From positions 1,517-6,948 of the forward strand of contig DCTH01000210.1 of NCBI GenBank assembly GCA_002329495.1: DNA of 5,432 nt. The letters are read 5' to 3'. The translations under genes and the position numbers were made by a program. Under the pieces are notes generated by a model. That model was not told the DNA's origin. It did not search any database and saw nothing but the letters and a program-made list of their open reading frames with translations. How positions within the stretch are numbered: the stretch's first letter is position 1; every line of letters begins with the position of its first letter. The stretch is from Syntrophothermus sp. UBA1445. GTDB taxonomy: Bacteria > Bacillota > Syntrophomonadia > Syntrophomonadales > DTU052. Shown one piece after another: positions 1-5,432 of this stretch.

Positions 1-20
1 CCCGACTTGCCCCTCTTGTT

Positions 21-692
21 TTACGCAGGGGCGATGCAGAGTGGATTATCGTTACGGGGGTTGTTCACCAGGTTCGAAACCGGATAGGATGTTAGTTCAG
101 GAGGTGACCAGAGGTTCTTGATAAATGAGCCTACCTCAGCGGGAGTTGTTCCCTGCAGGCCATAGAGCCAGAAATCCTCCTGTTCAGGATTTAGCACCAG
201 GGGCATCCGATCATGGATATGTTTGACCGGTGCGGTGGGTGAGGTTGTCAGTATGGTATAGGTAAACAGGAGATCACCAGCGGGATCCTGCCACTGTTCC
301 CACAGACCGGCCAACCCAAACACTTCGCGATCCGGCCTGACTATTCGCAGAGCCTGCTTCCCGGCCCCGGTTTTCTGCCATTCGTAGTATCCATCCGCCG
401 GTACAATGCAGCGTCGCTGGCGAAGAGCATATTTGAAAGCCGGCTTCTCGGCCACCGTTTCCATGCGGGCGTTGATCAGGCGGTTGCCGATAGTCCTGTC
501 CTTAGCCCAGAAAGGTACCAGTCCCCACTGCATCATCCGCAGTTCACGGTTCCCTTCCTGCCCCACCACCACCGGCATAACCTGGGTCGGAGCTACATTG
601 TAGCGCGGAACCAACTCGGTTTCCACTCTACCAATGCCAAAGCGTATAACCAGCTGTTCCATTCCAATAATGAGCGAGTAGCGCCCACACAT
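21..692 (-). CDS. SRAP-domain (YedK/HMCES family) abasic-site DNA-protein crosslink protein
   Basis: The product is a 223-residue single-domain SRAP protein of the usual bacterial length. The family shields abasic sites in single-stranded DNA by forming a thiazolidine crosslink through Cys2 once the initiator Met is removed. The sequence opens MCGRYS, so Cys2 is present. Other family hallmarks are RYNVAPTQ (30-37), WGLVPFWAKD (56-65), N74 in LINARMET, E104 in the ADGYYEW motif (99-105), and H160 in HIHDRMP (158-164). These match the Asn, Glu and His active-site positions known from YedK. The ATG start is required because Cys2 must follow Met. A GGAGG lies about 11 bases upstream, a slightly long spacing. 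It is transcribed alone, divergently from the acyl-CoA ligase. No LexA-type operator was recognised. Nothing is truncated. Family assignment is very secure; the in vivo role is inferred from homologues. Confidence 0.96.
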   Translation of the reverse strand: MCGRYSLIIGMEQLVIRFGIGRVETELVPRYNVAPTQVMPVVVGQEGNRELRMMQWGLVPFWAKDRTIGNRLINARMETVAEKPAFKYALRQRRCIVPADGYYEWQKTGAGKQALRIVRPDREVFGLAGLWEQWQDPAGDLLFTYTILTTSPTAPVKHIHDRMPLVLNPEQEDFWLYGLQGTTPAEVGSFIKNLWSPPELTSYPVSNLVNNPRNDNPLCIAPA

Positions 693-738
693 ACGATCAC
701 TATCCTCCGCGCACCATCAACTATTTACCTGCTTTTCA

Positions 739-747
739 ATTATACCA
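739..747 (-). promoter_or_regulatory. Extended -10 promoter for the SRAP gene
   Basis: Read on the minus strand, this is TGGTATAAT: a perfect TATAAT box with the TGn extension that lets sigma-A promoters work without a good -35. No convincing -35 hexamer is visible 16-18 bases further upstream. The predicted start lies near 732, giving a leader of about 40 bases before the ATG at 692. Prediction from consensus only. Confidence 0.6.
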
Positions 748-848
748 CTCAGTATTCACTGCTTTGGGGAAATGATAAAGCGCCCCGGAAATACAGTTAT
801 GTATTCGGAAAGAGGATAAACCTGCAAACTTGTGGCGGGTTATGCCCT

Positions 849-904
849 TGGTGACATGCTGACACAATATGAGACATGTCCGCTGTCGTAAATGAAACAT
901 TTCC
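849..904. promoter_or_regulatory. Putative upstream activator sites for the sigma-54 promoter (three ACAT-core repeats)
   Basis: Two 13-base elements, ATGAGACATGTCC (869-881) and ATGAAACATTTCC (892-904), agree at 11 of 13 positions and each has dyad character: GACATGTC is a perfect palindrome, and GAAA/TTTC arms flank CA in the other. A weaker third copy sits at 849-861 (7 of 13 matches) inside the quasi-palindrome GTGACATGCTGACAC. Centre-to-centre distances are about 20 and 23 bases, near two helical turns. They lie about 155-205 bases upstream of the predicted sigma-54 start, where enhancer-binding proteins usually bind. The function is inferred. A remnant of insertion-sequence end repeats is an alternative. 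Confidence 0.4.
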
Positions 905-1029
905 AGCAGCAGGTTATGTTGTTGATGGCTATATTTGCACCCAGAATTAACCTTCCCATAATCCTATACCACAGGATATAAAAGCCATATCGATGTCGAT
1001 CATTCAAATAATAAGCTAATTTCATAATG

Positions 1030-1046
1030 TTGGCACGTTTCTTGCA
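1030..1046 (+). promoter_or_regulatory. Sigma-54 (RpoN) -24/-12 promoter of the acyl-CoA ligase
   Basis: The sequence TTGGCACGTTTCTTGCA matches the sigma-54 consensus YTGGCACG-N4-TTGCW at every defined base. The flanking weakly conserved positions also fit: purines and A/C at 1026-1029, and T at 1049. The invariant GG (1032-1033) and GC (1044-1045) are separated by exactly 10 bases. The predicted start is near 1057, leaving a leader of about 190 bases before the GTG at 1245. Such promoters need an AAA+ activator, none of which is encoded in this window. No competing sigma-A promoter was evident for the ligase. Confidence 0.88.
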
Positions 1047-1113
1047 CTTCGTAAAGGTTAGAGATTTACGGCGAGCAAACCCCATTTAGTTCCTTTGATT
1101 TGCACTGATATCT

Positions 1114-1154
1114 CGGTACAACTAAATACTGTTGGCTACATGTACCGGTTTTTA
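1114..1154 (+). promoter_or_regulatory. Possible leader hairpin with U-tract (attenuator-like)
   Basis: CGGTACA (1114-1120) and TGTACCG (1141-1147) form a perfect 7-bp stem around a 20-base loop, followed by a short T run (GTTTTTA, 1148-1154). It lies inside the predicted sigma-54 transcript, before the ligase. The large loop makes it a weak terminator, so it may be chance structure, an attenuator or a protein site. Confidence 0.25.
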
Positions 1155-1244
1155 TGAGGAGAGAGGTGATATTGACTTCAAGTTGTAGTAGGTCTCTGTT
1201 TCATGGAACACTGACAGCAACTAAAGGGATAGAAGGAGTGATAA

Positions 1245-2921
1245 GTGTTGAAATATCAAGCAATGGAACCGATTTGGGAAAAAACCTGGCCCGATAATTG
1301 GCCCGGCAACTATATCATGGAGGGCAAAGATCCTCTGTTCCATACCCTTTACGACAACGCGACCCGTTTTCGCGATAAGCCCGCTCTTATATATTACGGT
1401 GGGACCATTACCTGGTGGGAGTATAGAGACCTGGTCATGCGTGCTGCCGCCGGTTTACAGAAGCTGGGCGTGGTCAAAGGGGACCGCGTTTATCTCGGGC
1501 TCCAAAACTGTCCCCAATTCTTCATTGCATTTTTTGCAGCTCATGCGCTGGGTGCCATCGTCGTCCCCGGCAGTCCTATGTTTAAAGCCGGCGAATTGAC
1601 CTATGTACTTAACGATTCGGGGGCCAAAGTAGTCATAACTCAAGACGATCTTTTCCCGATATTCGAAAGCATTCGTCAGAATGCATCCTCAGTGAAAGCG
1701 GTAATCGTTACATCTTTGGGTGAATACCTGCCCGACGAACCCTATCCTGAATTTCCCTTAGCAGTCAGCCGTACGGTCGAACCATCCCCCGAGTATAAAA
1801 CCTGGCCCGAACTTCTCAGCTCGGAGCCCATCAGAAAATTTGCCGATGTGAGTATAGATGACATCGCCTTGCTGCAATACACCTCGGGTACTACCGGTTA
1901 CCCGAAAGGAGCCATATTAACTCATCGCAATATTAAGCATCGGGCGGTCAACGATTCCTGGATGCACGATGATGCTCATTATTTTGTACACCTGGCCGTC
2001 ATGCCCTTATTCCACGTTACCGGTATGGGCAATCATCTGCTGTGCTCTACATATTGCGGAGCTACGGCCGTGGTTATGGTTCGGTTTGATGCTGAAGCCG
2101 TTCTGCAAGCTATCGAAAGGTATCGGGTAACTTACTTATGCAGCATCACTACTATGGACATTGCTTTGATAACTCATCCCAAATTCAATGACTATGATAT
2201 TTCTTCACTTGTCGGCATGACGATGGGAGGAGCACCATTGCCCCCCGTTATCCAGCAGAAGTATGAAGACATTGGACTCCACCTGGCCGAAGGATACGGA
2301 ATGAGTGAGACTATGTCCACCGTGGCCTGGAACCCCTATGACCGGATCAGGCAAGGTACGGTCGGTGTTCCGATCGCCCATGTTGAGGCCCGCATTGCCG
2401 ATATAAATGACATTGAAAAGAATGTCCCGCTGGGGGAACAGGGTGAGTTGTGGGTGCGAGGGCCCTCGATCGCTGCCGGTTATTGGAATAAACCTGAGGA
2501 CACCGCCGAAACTTTCCTGGAGGGCTGGATCAGAACCGGTGACATCGCAACCATGGATGAAGATGGATACATCACCCTGAACGGCCGCTTAAGAGAATTG
2601 ATCAAAGCCTCGGGATTCAGCGTATTTCCGGCCGAAGTAGAGACCTATCTCTACCAGCATCCAGCGATCCTGGAGTGCTGTATCATCGGCGTCCCTCACG
2701 ATTACCGGGGAGAGGACATCAAGGCATTTGTGGTCCTGAAACCTGAGTGGGTAGGTAAAATCACGGAAGAGGAATTAGTAGCCTGGGCCAGAGAGCAGAT
2801 GTCTGTTTACAAATATCCCCGTGTTATTGAGTTCAGAGATGAATTACCCAAGTCCGGAACCGGAAAAATCATGCGCCGGATATTGAAAGAGGAACAAGCC
2901 GCAGCTTCAGAAGGCAAATAG
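1245..2921 (+). CDS. AMP-forming acyl-CoA synthetase (fatty-acid--CoA ligase type)
   Basis: This 558-residue ANL-superfamily enzyme activates a carboxylic acid with ATP to an acyl-adenylate and then transfers the acyl group to CoA. Signature motifs are intact and in order: the phosphate loop YTSGTTGYPKG (212-222), GYGMSE (350-355), TGD (431-433), the hinge segment GRLRELIKASG (447-457), and PKSGTGK with catalytic Lys541 near the C-terminus. The length is typical of fatty-acyl-CoA ligases, and there is no signal peptide or membrane segment. The GTG start at 1245 is supported by AGAAGGAG ending 6 bases upstream; an ATG at 1263 lacks such a site. The gene appears monocistronic: a sigma-54 promoter lies upstream and a strong terminator downstream. 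Substrate chain length cannot be read from the sequence. Medium- or long-chain fatty acids are the best guess, with an aromatic or alicyclic acid as an alternative. Confidence 0.93.
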   Translation: MLKYQAMEPIWEKTWPDNWPGNYIMEGKDPLFHTLYDNATRFRDKPALIYYGGTITWWEYRDLVMRAAAGLQKLGVVKGDRVYLGLQNCPQFFIAFFAAHALGAIVVPGSPMFKAGELTYVLNDSGAKVVITQDDLFPIFESIRQNASSVKAVIVTSLGEYLPDEPYPEFPLAVSRTVEPSPEYKTWPELLSSEPIRKFADVSIDDIALLQYTSGTTGYPKGAILTHRNIKHRAVNDSWMHDDAHYFVHLAVMPLFHVTGMGNHLLCSTYCGATAVVMVRFDAEAVLQAIERYRVTYLCSITTMDIALITHPKFNDYDISSLVGMTMGGAPLPPVIQQKYEDIGLHLAEGYGMSETMSTVAWNPYDRIRQGTVGVPIAHVEARIADINDIEKNVPLGEQGELWVRGPSIAAGYWNKPEDTAETFLEGWIRTGDIATMDEDGYITLNGRLRELIKASGFSVFPAEVETYLYQHPAILECCIIGVPHDYRGEDIKAFVVLKPEWVGKITEEELVAWAREQMSVYKYPRVIEFRDELPKSGTGKIMRRILKEEQAAASEGK

Positions 2922-2943
2922 ACGACCGTTTTAGAGTATGCAT

Positions 2944-3003
2944 AAACCTCCCGACCGATGTGACGTAAAACCAGAACATCGTTGGGAGGTTTAATATTTT
3001 TTA
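2944..3003 (+). terminator. Intrinsic terminator of the acyl-CoA ligase
   Basis: AAACCTCCC (2944-2952) pairs with GGGAGGTTT (2984-2992), and the stem continues inward through CGATGT/ACATCG after a small internal bulge. A T-rich run follows directly (AATATTTTTTA, 2993-3003). It begins 23 bases after the ligase stop. In the minus direction only three T residues follow the stem, so it would be a weaker stop for the convergent rhodanese gene. Confidence 0.88.
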
Positions 3004-3049
3004 GGCGGGGAGAGGATAACACCACCTTGAGTCCAGTCCTCACCGCCGG

Positions 3050-3454
3050 TTATTCAGATTCGCTCCCTGACACCGTATCATACGGCCAGTCGACAATACC
3101 CCCGAGGTCATAAACCCTGGTATATCCCATCTCGATCAACTGCCGGGAGGAGGCTTCACTCCTCCGTCCCGTGCGGCAATACACCAGGATGGTGGCATCT
3201 TTGTCAGGCAGCTCTTGGGCCGCCAGCTCTGCCAGGTCATAGTCAGGGATGAGGACGCTGCCGGGGATCCGTTTCTCCATAAATTCCTCTTTAGTTCTGA
3301 CATCCAGCAGGATGACATCCTGATCCTCTTCCAGTAAGGCCTGGGCTTCCTGGGGGCTTATCTCCTGATAAACAATCTTCTCCTGTCCCCCCTGACAACC
3401 AGTAATCATAACAGCTGCCAGCAGTAAAACGGTTATTAAAAGCTTTCTTCCCAA
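3050..3454 (-). CDS. Single-domain rhodanese-like lipoprotein
   Basis: The product is a small secreted rhodanese of 134 residues. Residues 1-20 are a lipoprotein signal peptide: basic GRK, a hydrophobic core, and the lipobox ITGC with the lipidated Cys20. The rhodanese fold follows, with LLDVRTKEEF (49-58), the active-site loop CRTGRRS (93-99) bearing the candidate sulfur-carrying Cys93, and the closing GG..DW element. The protein should sit on the outer face of the membrane and move sulfane sulfur or handle thiosulfate, cyanide or a redox thiol; the partner is unknown. I place the start at the TTG at 3454 because the GGGGGG Shine-Dalgarno (3462-3467) is 7 bases away. An in-frame TTG at 3460 is only 1 base from it and would add two residues. 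The gene is convergent with the ligase, and no operon partner is visible. Confidence 0.9.
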   Translation of the reverse strand: MGRKLLITVLLLAAVMITGCQGGQEKIVYQEISPQEAQALLEEDQDVILLDVRTKEEFMEKRIPGSVLIPDYDLAELAAQELPDKDATILVYCRTGRRSEASSRQLIEMGYTRVYDLGGIVDWPYDTVSGSESE

Positions 3455-3521
3455 ATTCAATCCCCCCTATCGGACAAACCGATTTCCCGAGTCCATTCTA
3501 CACCATTGGTCGGCGATTTTC

Positions 3522-3550
3522 TTGGCAAATTAGATCTGTTCTGTTATTGT
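3522..3550 (+). promoter_or_regulatory. Candidate sigma-A promoter for the hydrolase-nitroreductase pair
   Basis: TTGGCA (3522-3527) and TATTGT (3545-3550) are separated by exactly 17 bases. The -35 is one mismatch from TTGACA, and the -10 matches TATAAT at 4 of 6. It would give a leader of about 160 bases before the GTG at 3716. A TATACAAT-like -10 near 3601-3608 is an alternative but lacks a well-spaced -35. Confidence 0.35.
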
Positions 3551-3702
3551 TAATAAAATCTAAATATGGCAATATGACAGTACGATCATCATCACTTTGT
3601 TATACAATCCCGTTCAATCGCTGCAGCGCAATAGTAAAATCACACTTCCGGGAGGAGGTGGGGCAACGTAACGCTGAAGGGCGAACCTGAATTTACAAGA
3701 TT

Positions 3703-3708
3703 GGGAGG
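3703..3708 (+). promoter_or_regulatory. Ribosome binding site fixing the hydrolase start
   Basis: GGGAGG lies 7 bases before GTG at 3716. A TTG at 3701 is in frame but overlaps this site, so it would code through its own Shine-Dalgarno. The GTG is therefore the better start. Confidence 0.8.
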
Positions 3709-3715
3709 TAAGAAA

Positions 3716-4516
3716 GTGAGCGGATACATTCCATCTTTTGATGGCCTGGAACTGTTTTTTACCCGGGATTTGGTTGAGGCCAGCCGGGTGGCAGTGCTGA
3801 TCGTCCACGGCATGGCCGAGCACTTCGGCAGATACGATTATGTCAAGGATCAGCTCAATGCGGCCGGGTACAGTGTTTACCGGTACGATCATCGGGGGCA
3901 CGGCCAATCCAAAGGGATTCGGGGTCATCTCGATGATTTCAATGCCCTCATCGACGACGCCAACTTCATGGTCGATCTGGTCACCAGCGAGAACCCGGAG
4001 TTGCCCGTATTCATGCTGGGACACAGTATGGGAGGTTACACCGCCGCCGCTTTTGGCGCCAAATACCCCGGCAAGCTGAAGGGAATCATCTTATCGGCGG
4101 CTGCCACCAACAGTGCCAATCTAAAGCAGTTGCTGCCCCCTGTGGTGCCGGATCCCATGATACCAATCCCTAATTCCCTGTCCAGCTTGATCTGTACCGA
4201 TCCCGCAGTTGTTAAGGCCTACGAGGAAGATCCCCTGGTTCTGAAGGAAACCACCCTGGGCCTCCTGGACCAGTTCTTAAAAGGCCAGATCTGGCTGAAC
4301 GAAAACGAGGCGGACTTTGAGTATCCGTGCCTTATACTCCATGGCAGTGATGACCAGATTGTCCCGGCCCGAGACTCGAAGCGGTTCTATGAAAACATCT
4401 CGTCCCCGGACAAGTCTCTTAAGATATACGACGGCCTGTACCATGAGATCCTTAATGAGCCGGTCAAAGACCGGGTCATTGCCGACATCCTCGCCTGGGT
4501 TGATGAAAGACTTTAG
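3716..4516 (+). CDS. Alpha/beta hydrolase, monoacylglycerol lipase/lysophospholipase-like (Hydrolase_4 family)
   Basis: The product is a 266-residue soluble serine hydrolase. It opens with the family's short strand (SFDGLELFF), then the oxyanion-hole motif HGMAEH (31-36), YDHRGHGQS (57-65), the nucleophile elbow GHSMGG with Ser104, a cap region of about 125-195, HGSDDQIV with Asp213, and LYHEI with His243. This completes the Ser-Asp-His triad. HGxxEH plus RGHGxS is typical of monoacylglycerol lipases and PldB-like lysophospholipases, so an ester of glycerol and a fatty acid is a likely substrate. Other esters are possible. There is no signal peptide, so it should act in the cytoplasm. The start is the GTG with a well-placed GGGAGG. 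The stop TAG overlaps the AGGAGG that serves the next gene, which points to a two-gene operon. Fold and triad are secure; the substrate is inferred. Confidence 0.92.
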   Translation: MSGYIPSFDGLELFFTRDLVEASRVAVLIVHGMAEHFGRYDYVKDQLNAAGYSVYRYDHRGHGQSKGIRGHLDDFNALIDDANFMVDLVTSENPELPVFMLGHSMGGYTAAAFGAKYPGKLKGIILSAAATNSANLKQLLPPVVPDPMIPIPNSLSSLICTDPAVVKAYEEDPLVLKETTLGLLDQFLKGQIWLNENEADFEYPCLILHGSDDQIVPARDSKRFYENISSPDKSLKIYDGLYHEILNEPVKDRVIADILAWVDERL

Positions 4517-4528
4517 GAGGAATAGTTA

Positions 4529-5185
4529 ATGAAAGTATCAGAAGCCCTATATTCCCGGTTCACCTGCCGGGGATTCAAACCCGATCCCGTTGACGTCGAA
4601 TTGATTATGAAGATCCTGGAATCGGCCAACCGGGCCCCCTCTTGGTCCAACAGCCAGCCCTGGGAAATCTATGTGGCGACCGGGGAGGCCCTAAACCGCA
4701 TTCGTGACGGTTTCCTGCAAAGTTTTGAAGCCGGACAGCCACCCCGGATCGAGCAGGAGGTTCCCCAAGAATGGCCGGAAAACGTTGCTCAGCGAATTGC
4801 CCAAAGACGTAAGGAAAACGAGAAGTTACTTGGCCCGGCAGATTCCGAGGCCAGGAAAGAGGCGGTGCGTAACAACTTCCGTTTATTTGGCGCTCCCGCC
4901 GTGGTTTACCTGTGCATGGACCGCAGGCTCTCCAATTGGTCGCTGTTTGACCTGGGCGCGATTTCCCAGAGCATCATGCTGGCGGCCCGTGAAGAGGGAG
5001 TCGACTCCGCTCCTGCGGTAATGCTGGTGTGCTATCCGGACCTGATCCGCTCCGAAATGGGAATCCCGGACCATCTCAAAATTGTTATTGGCATCGCTCT
5101 GGGCTACGCTGACCCCGATTTTCCAGTAAATCGCATCCGTGCCTCCCGGCGCCCCATCCAGGAAGTCGTCACTCTTAAGAGCTAA
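4529..5185 (+). CDS. Nitroreductase-family FMN oxidoreductase
   Basis: The product is a 218-residue nitroreductase-fold flavoprotein. These bind FMN as dimers and transfer hydride from NAD(P)H to nitro compounds, quinones, enones or other acceptors. Seen here: the N-terminal FMN-phosphate region SRFTCRGF (9-16, with R10 and R14), NRAPSWSNSQPWE (34-46), a central helix DLGAISQSIMLAAREEGVDS (141-160), and the C-terminal IGIALGYAD followed by RASRRPIQEVV (204-214), which usually completes the FMN site. The ATG at 4529 has AGGAGG (4515-4520) 8 bases upstream, overlapping the stop of the hydrolase 12 bases before, so translation is probably coupled. No transmembrane segment or extra ferredoxin domain is present. 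The physiological substrate cannot be told. The link with a lipase-like hydrolase suggests an unsaturated or quinone-like lipid, but this is only inference. Confidence 0.92.
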   Translation: MKVSEALYSRFTCRGFKPDPVDVELIMKILESANRAPSWSNSQPWEIYVATGEALNRIRDGFLQSFEAGQPPRIEQEVPQEWPENVAQRIAQRRKENEKLLGPADSEARKEAVRNNFRLFGAPAVVYLCMDRRLSNWSLFDLGAISQSIMLAAREEGVDSAPAVMLVCYPDLIRSEMGIPDHLKIVIGIALGYADPDFPVNRIRASRRPIQEVVTLKS

Positions 5186-5191
5186 ACCAAA

Positions 5192-5220
5192 CGGGGACAG
5201 GTCTGCTGTCCCCGGTCTTT
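5192..5220 (+). terminator. Perfect hairpin after the nitroreductase gene (weak terminator or REP-like palindrome)
   Basis: CGGGGACAG (5192-5200) and CTGTCCCCG (5206-5214) form a perfect 9-bp GC-rich stem with a 5-base loop, followed by GTCTTT. It begins 7 bases after the nitroreductase stop, which suits transcription termination, though the T run is short. From memory, GGGGACAG...CTGTCCCC palindromes also occur as dispersed repeats in bacterial genomes, so a REP-type element is an alternative. Confidence 0.6.
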
Positions 5221-5327
5221 ACCCTTGAGCTGCAGGATTCACAGTCTATCTATACCAGACGTCGTTTTCATCTTCTATCCACGGAGGCATTGGCCTTAGG
5301 CTATTTTCAATAAAAGGAGAGGATGAA

Positions 5328-5432
5328 ATGTATCGTCGATGGCATCAATTCTATGATCAAGGCGTTCCCTTCACTATCCCCTACCCTCGCCGACCAATCA
5401 GAAGTTACTTTACTCAACTTTCGCAGTTGACA
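5328..5432 (+). CDS. N-terminal fragment of a probable second AMP-forming acyl-CoA ligase (cut by window end)
   Basis: An open frame of 35 codons runs from the ATG at 5328 off the window end. AGGAG (5315-5319) lies 8 bases upstream of the start, within AAAGGAGAGG. The visible protein begins MYRRWHQFYDQGVPFTI and continues with YPRRP, a hydrophobic-aromatic stretch and LSQLT. The pattern W..FYD.GVP.TI.YP..P...YF.QLS.LT resembles the N-terminus of long-chain fatty-acid--CoA ligases, in which this segment leads into a PDKPA-like region. No catalytic motif is inside the window, so the assignment rests on N-terminal resemblance alone. It follows the hydrolase-nitroreductase pair in the same orientation, 142 bases after the nitroreductase stop and beyond a hairpin, so it may form a separate or attenuated transcript. 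Confidence 0.65.
   Translation, partial: MYRRWHQFYDQGVPFTIPYPRRPIRSYFTQLSQLT

Larger units (their letters stand above)
693..1244. other. Long divergent intergenic region (552 bases)
   Basis: This gap separates the divergent SRAP and ligase genes and is visibly more AT-rich than the flanking genes. From left to right it holds the SRAP promoter (739-747), a small imperfect hairpin (785-794 with 801-808, two bulged bases), another weak 7-bp hairpin (819-825 with 835-841, one G-T pair), three ACAT-core repeats (849-904), a sigma-54 promoter (1030-1046) and a leader of about 190 bases before the ligase. The only long open frame, 840-1085 on the minus strand, runs through the promoter and has no recognisable family features, so no gene is called here. 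Confidence 0.7.

Noticed and set aside
9..32. GCCCCT/AGGGGC inverted repeat around the SRAP stop codon as terminator
   Set aside because: Only a 6-bp stem that overlaps the coding end, with no T run visible before the window edge.
840..1085. 81-codon open frame on the minus strand in the intergenic region
   Set aside because: It spans the sigma-54 promoter and the putative activator sites. It has no recognisable domain, its composition is odd (many Cys, Tyr and Ile), and it has no good ribosome site. Most likely non-coding.
2928..2936. GTTTTAGAG, as at the start of some type II CRISPR repeats
   Set aside because: Single occurrence between a stop codon and a terminator. No repeated units, spacers or cas genes.
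2807..3043. 78-codon open frame on the minus strand across the ligase 3' end
   Set aside because: It overlaps the ligase C-terminal catalytic segment and runs through the terminator hairpin. A shadow frame.
3004..3047. Hairpin GGCGGGGAG/CTCACCGCC as terminator of the rhodanese gene
   Set aside because: One mismatch, a 26-base loop and no T run in the minus direction, so termination is not supported.
3614..4024. 136-codon open frame on the minus strand opposite the hydrolase
   Set aside because: It is antisense to the conserved N-terminal half of the hydrolase, including the HGMAEH and RGHG motifs, and has no family features of its own.

Overview
The window looks like a chromosomal segment of a moderately GC-rich Firmicute, most plausibly a fatty-acid-oxidising or syntrophic Clostridia relative (Syntrophomonadaceae/Peptococcaceae type). 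This is an inference. It rests on strong GGAGG-type Shine-Dalgarno sequences, GTG and TTG starts, a textbook sigma-54 promoter in front of an acyl-CoA ligase, and two AMP-forming ligases in about 5 kb. No RNA genes, CRISPR array or intact mobile element were seen.

Layout. (1) 21-692, minus strand: a complete SRAP (YedK/HMCES-type) abasic-site DNA-protein crosslink protein with an extended -10 promoter near 739-747. (2) 693-1244: a long divergent intergenic region. It carries a full-consensus -24/-12 (sigma-54) promoter at 1030-1046 and, 150-200 bases upstream of its predicted start site, three helically phased ACAT-core repeats that could be activator sites. A long 5' leader with a possible hairpin follows. 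(3) 1245-2921, plus: an AMP-forming acyl-CoA ligase, apparently monocistronic, closed by a strong intrinsic terminator at 2944-3003. (4) 3050-3454, minus: a small rhodanese lipoprotein, convergent with the ligase. (5) 3716-4516 and 4529-5185, plus: a monoacylglycerol-lipase-like alpha/beta hydrolase and a nitroreductase-family flavoprotein, 12 bases apart and probably co-transcribed. A GGGGACAG palindrome follows. (6) 5328-5432, plus: the first 35 codons of a protein whose N-terminus resembles long-chain acyl-CoA ligases, cut by the window edge.

How they may work together: the hydrolase could release fatty acids from esters, and the ligases would activate acids to acyl-CoA for beta-oxidation. 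The sigma-54 promoter implies that the first ligase is switched on by a dedicated ATP-dependent activator responding to a signal. The SRAP and rhodanese genes appear to be unrelated housekeeping neighbours. Individual genes are ordinary family members; the most interesting content is the regulatory architecture of 849-1244.
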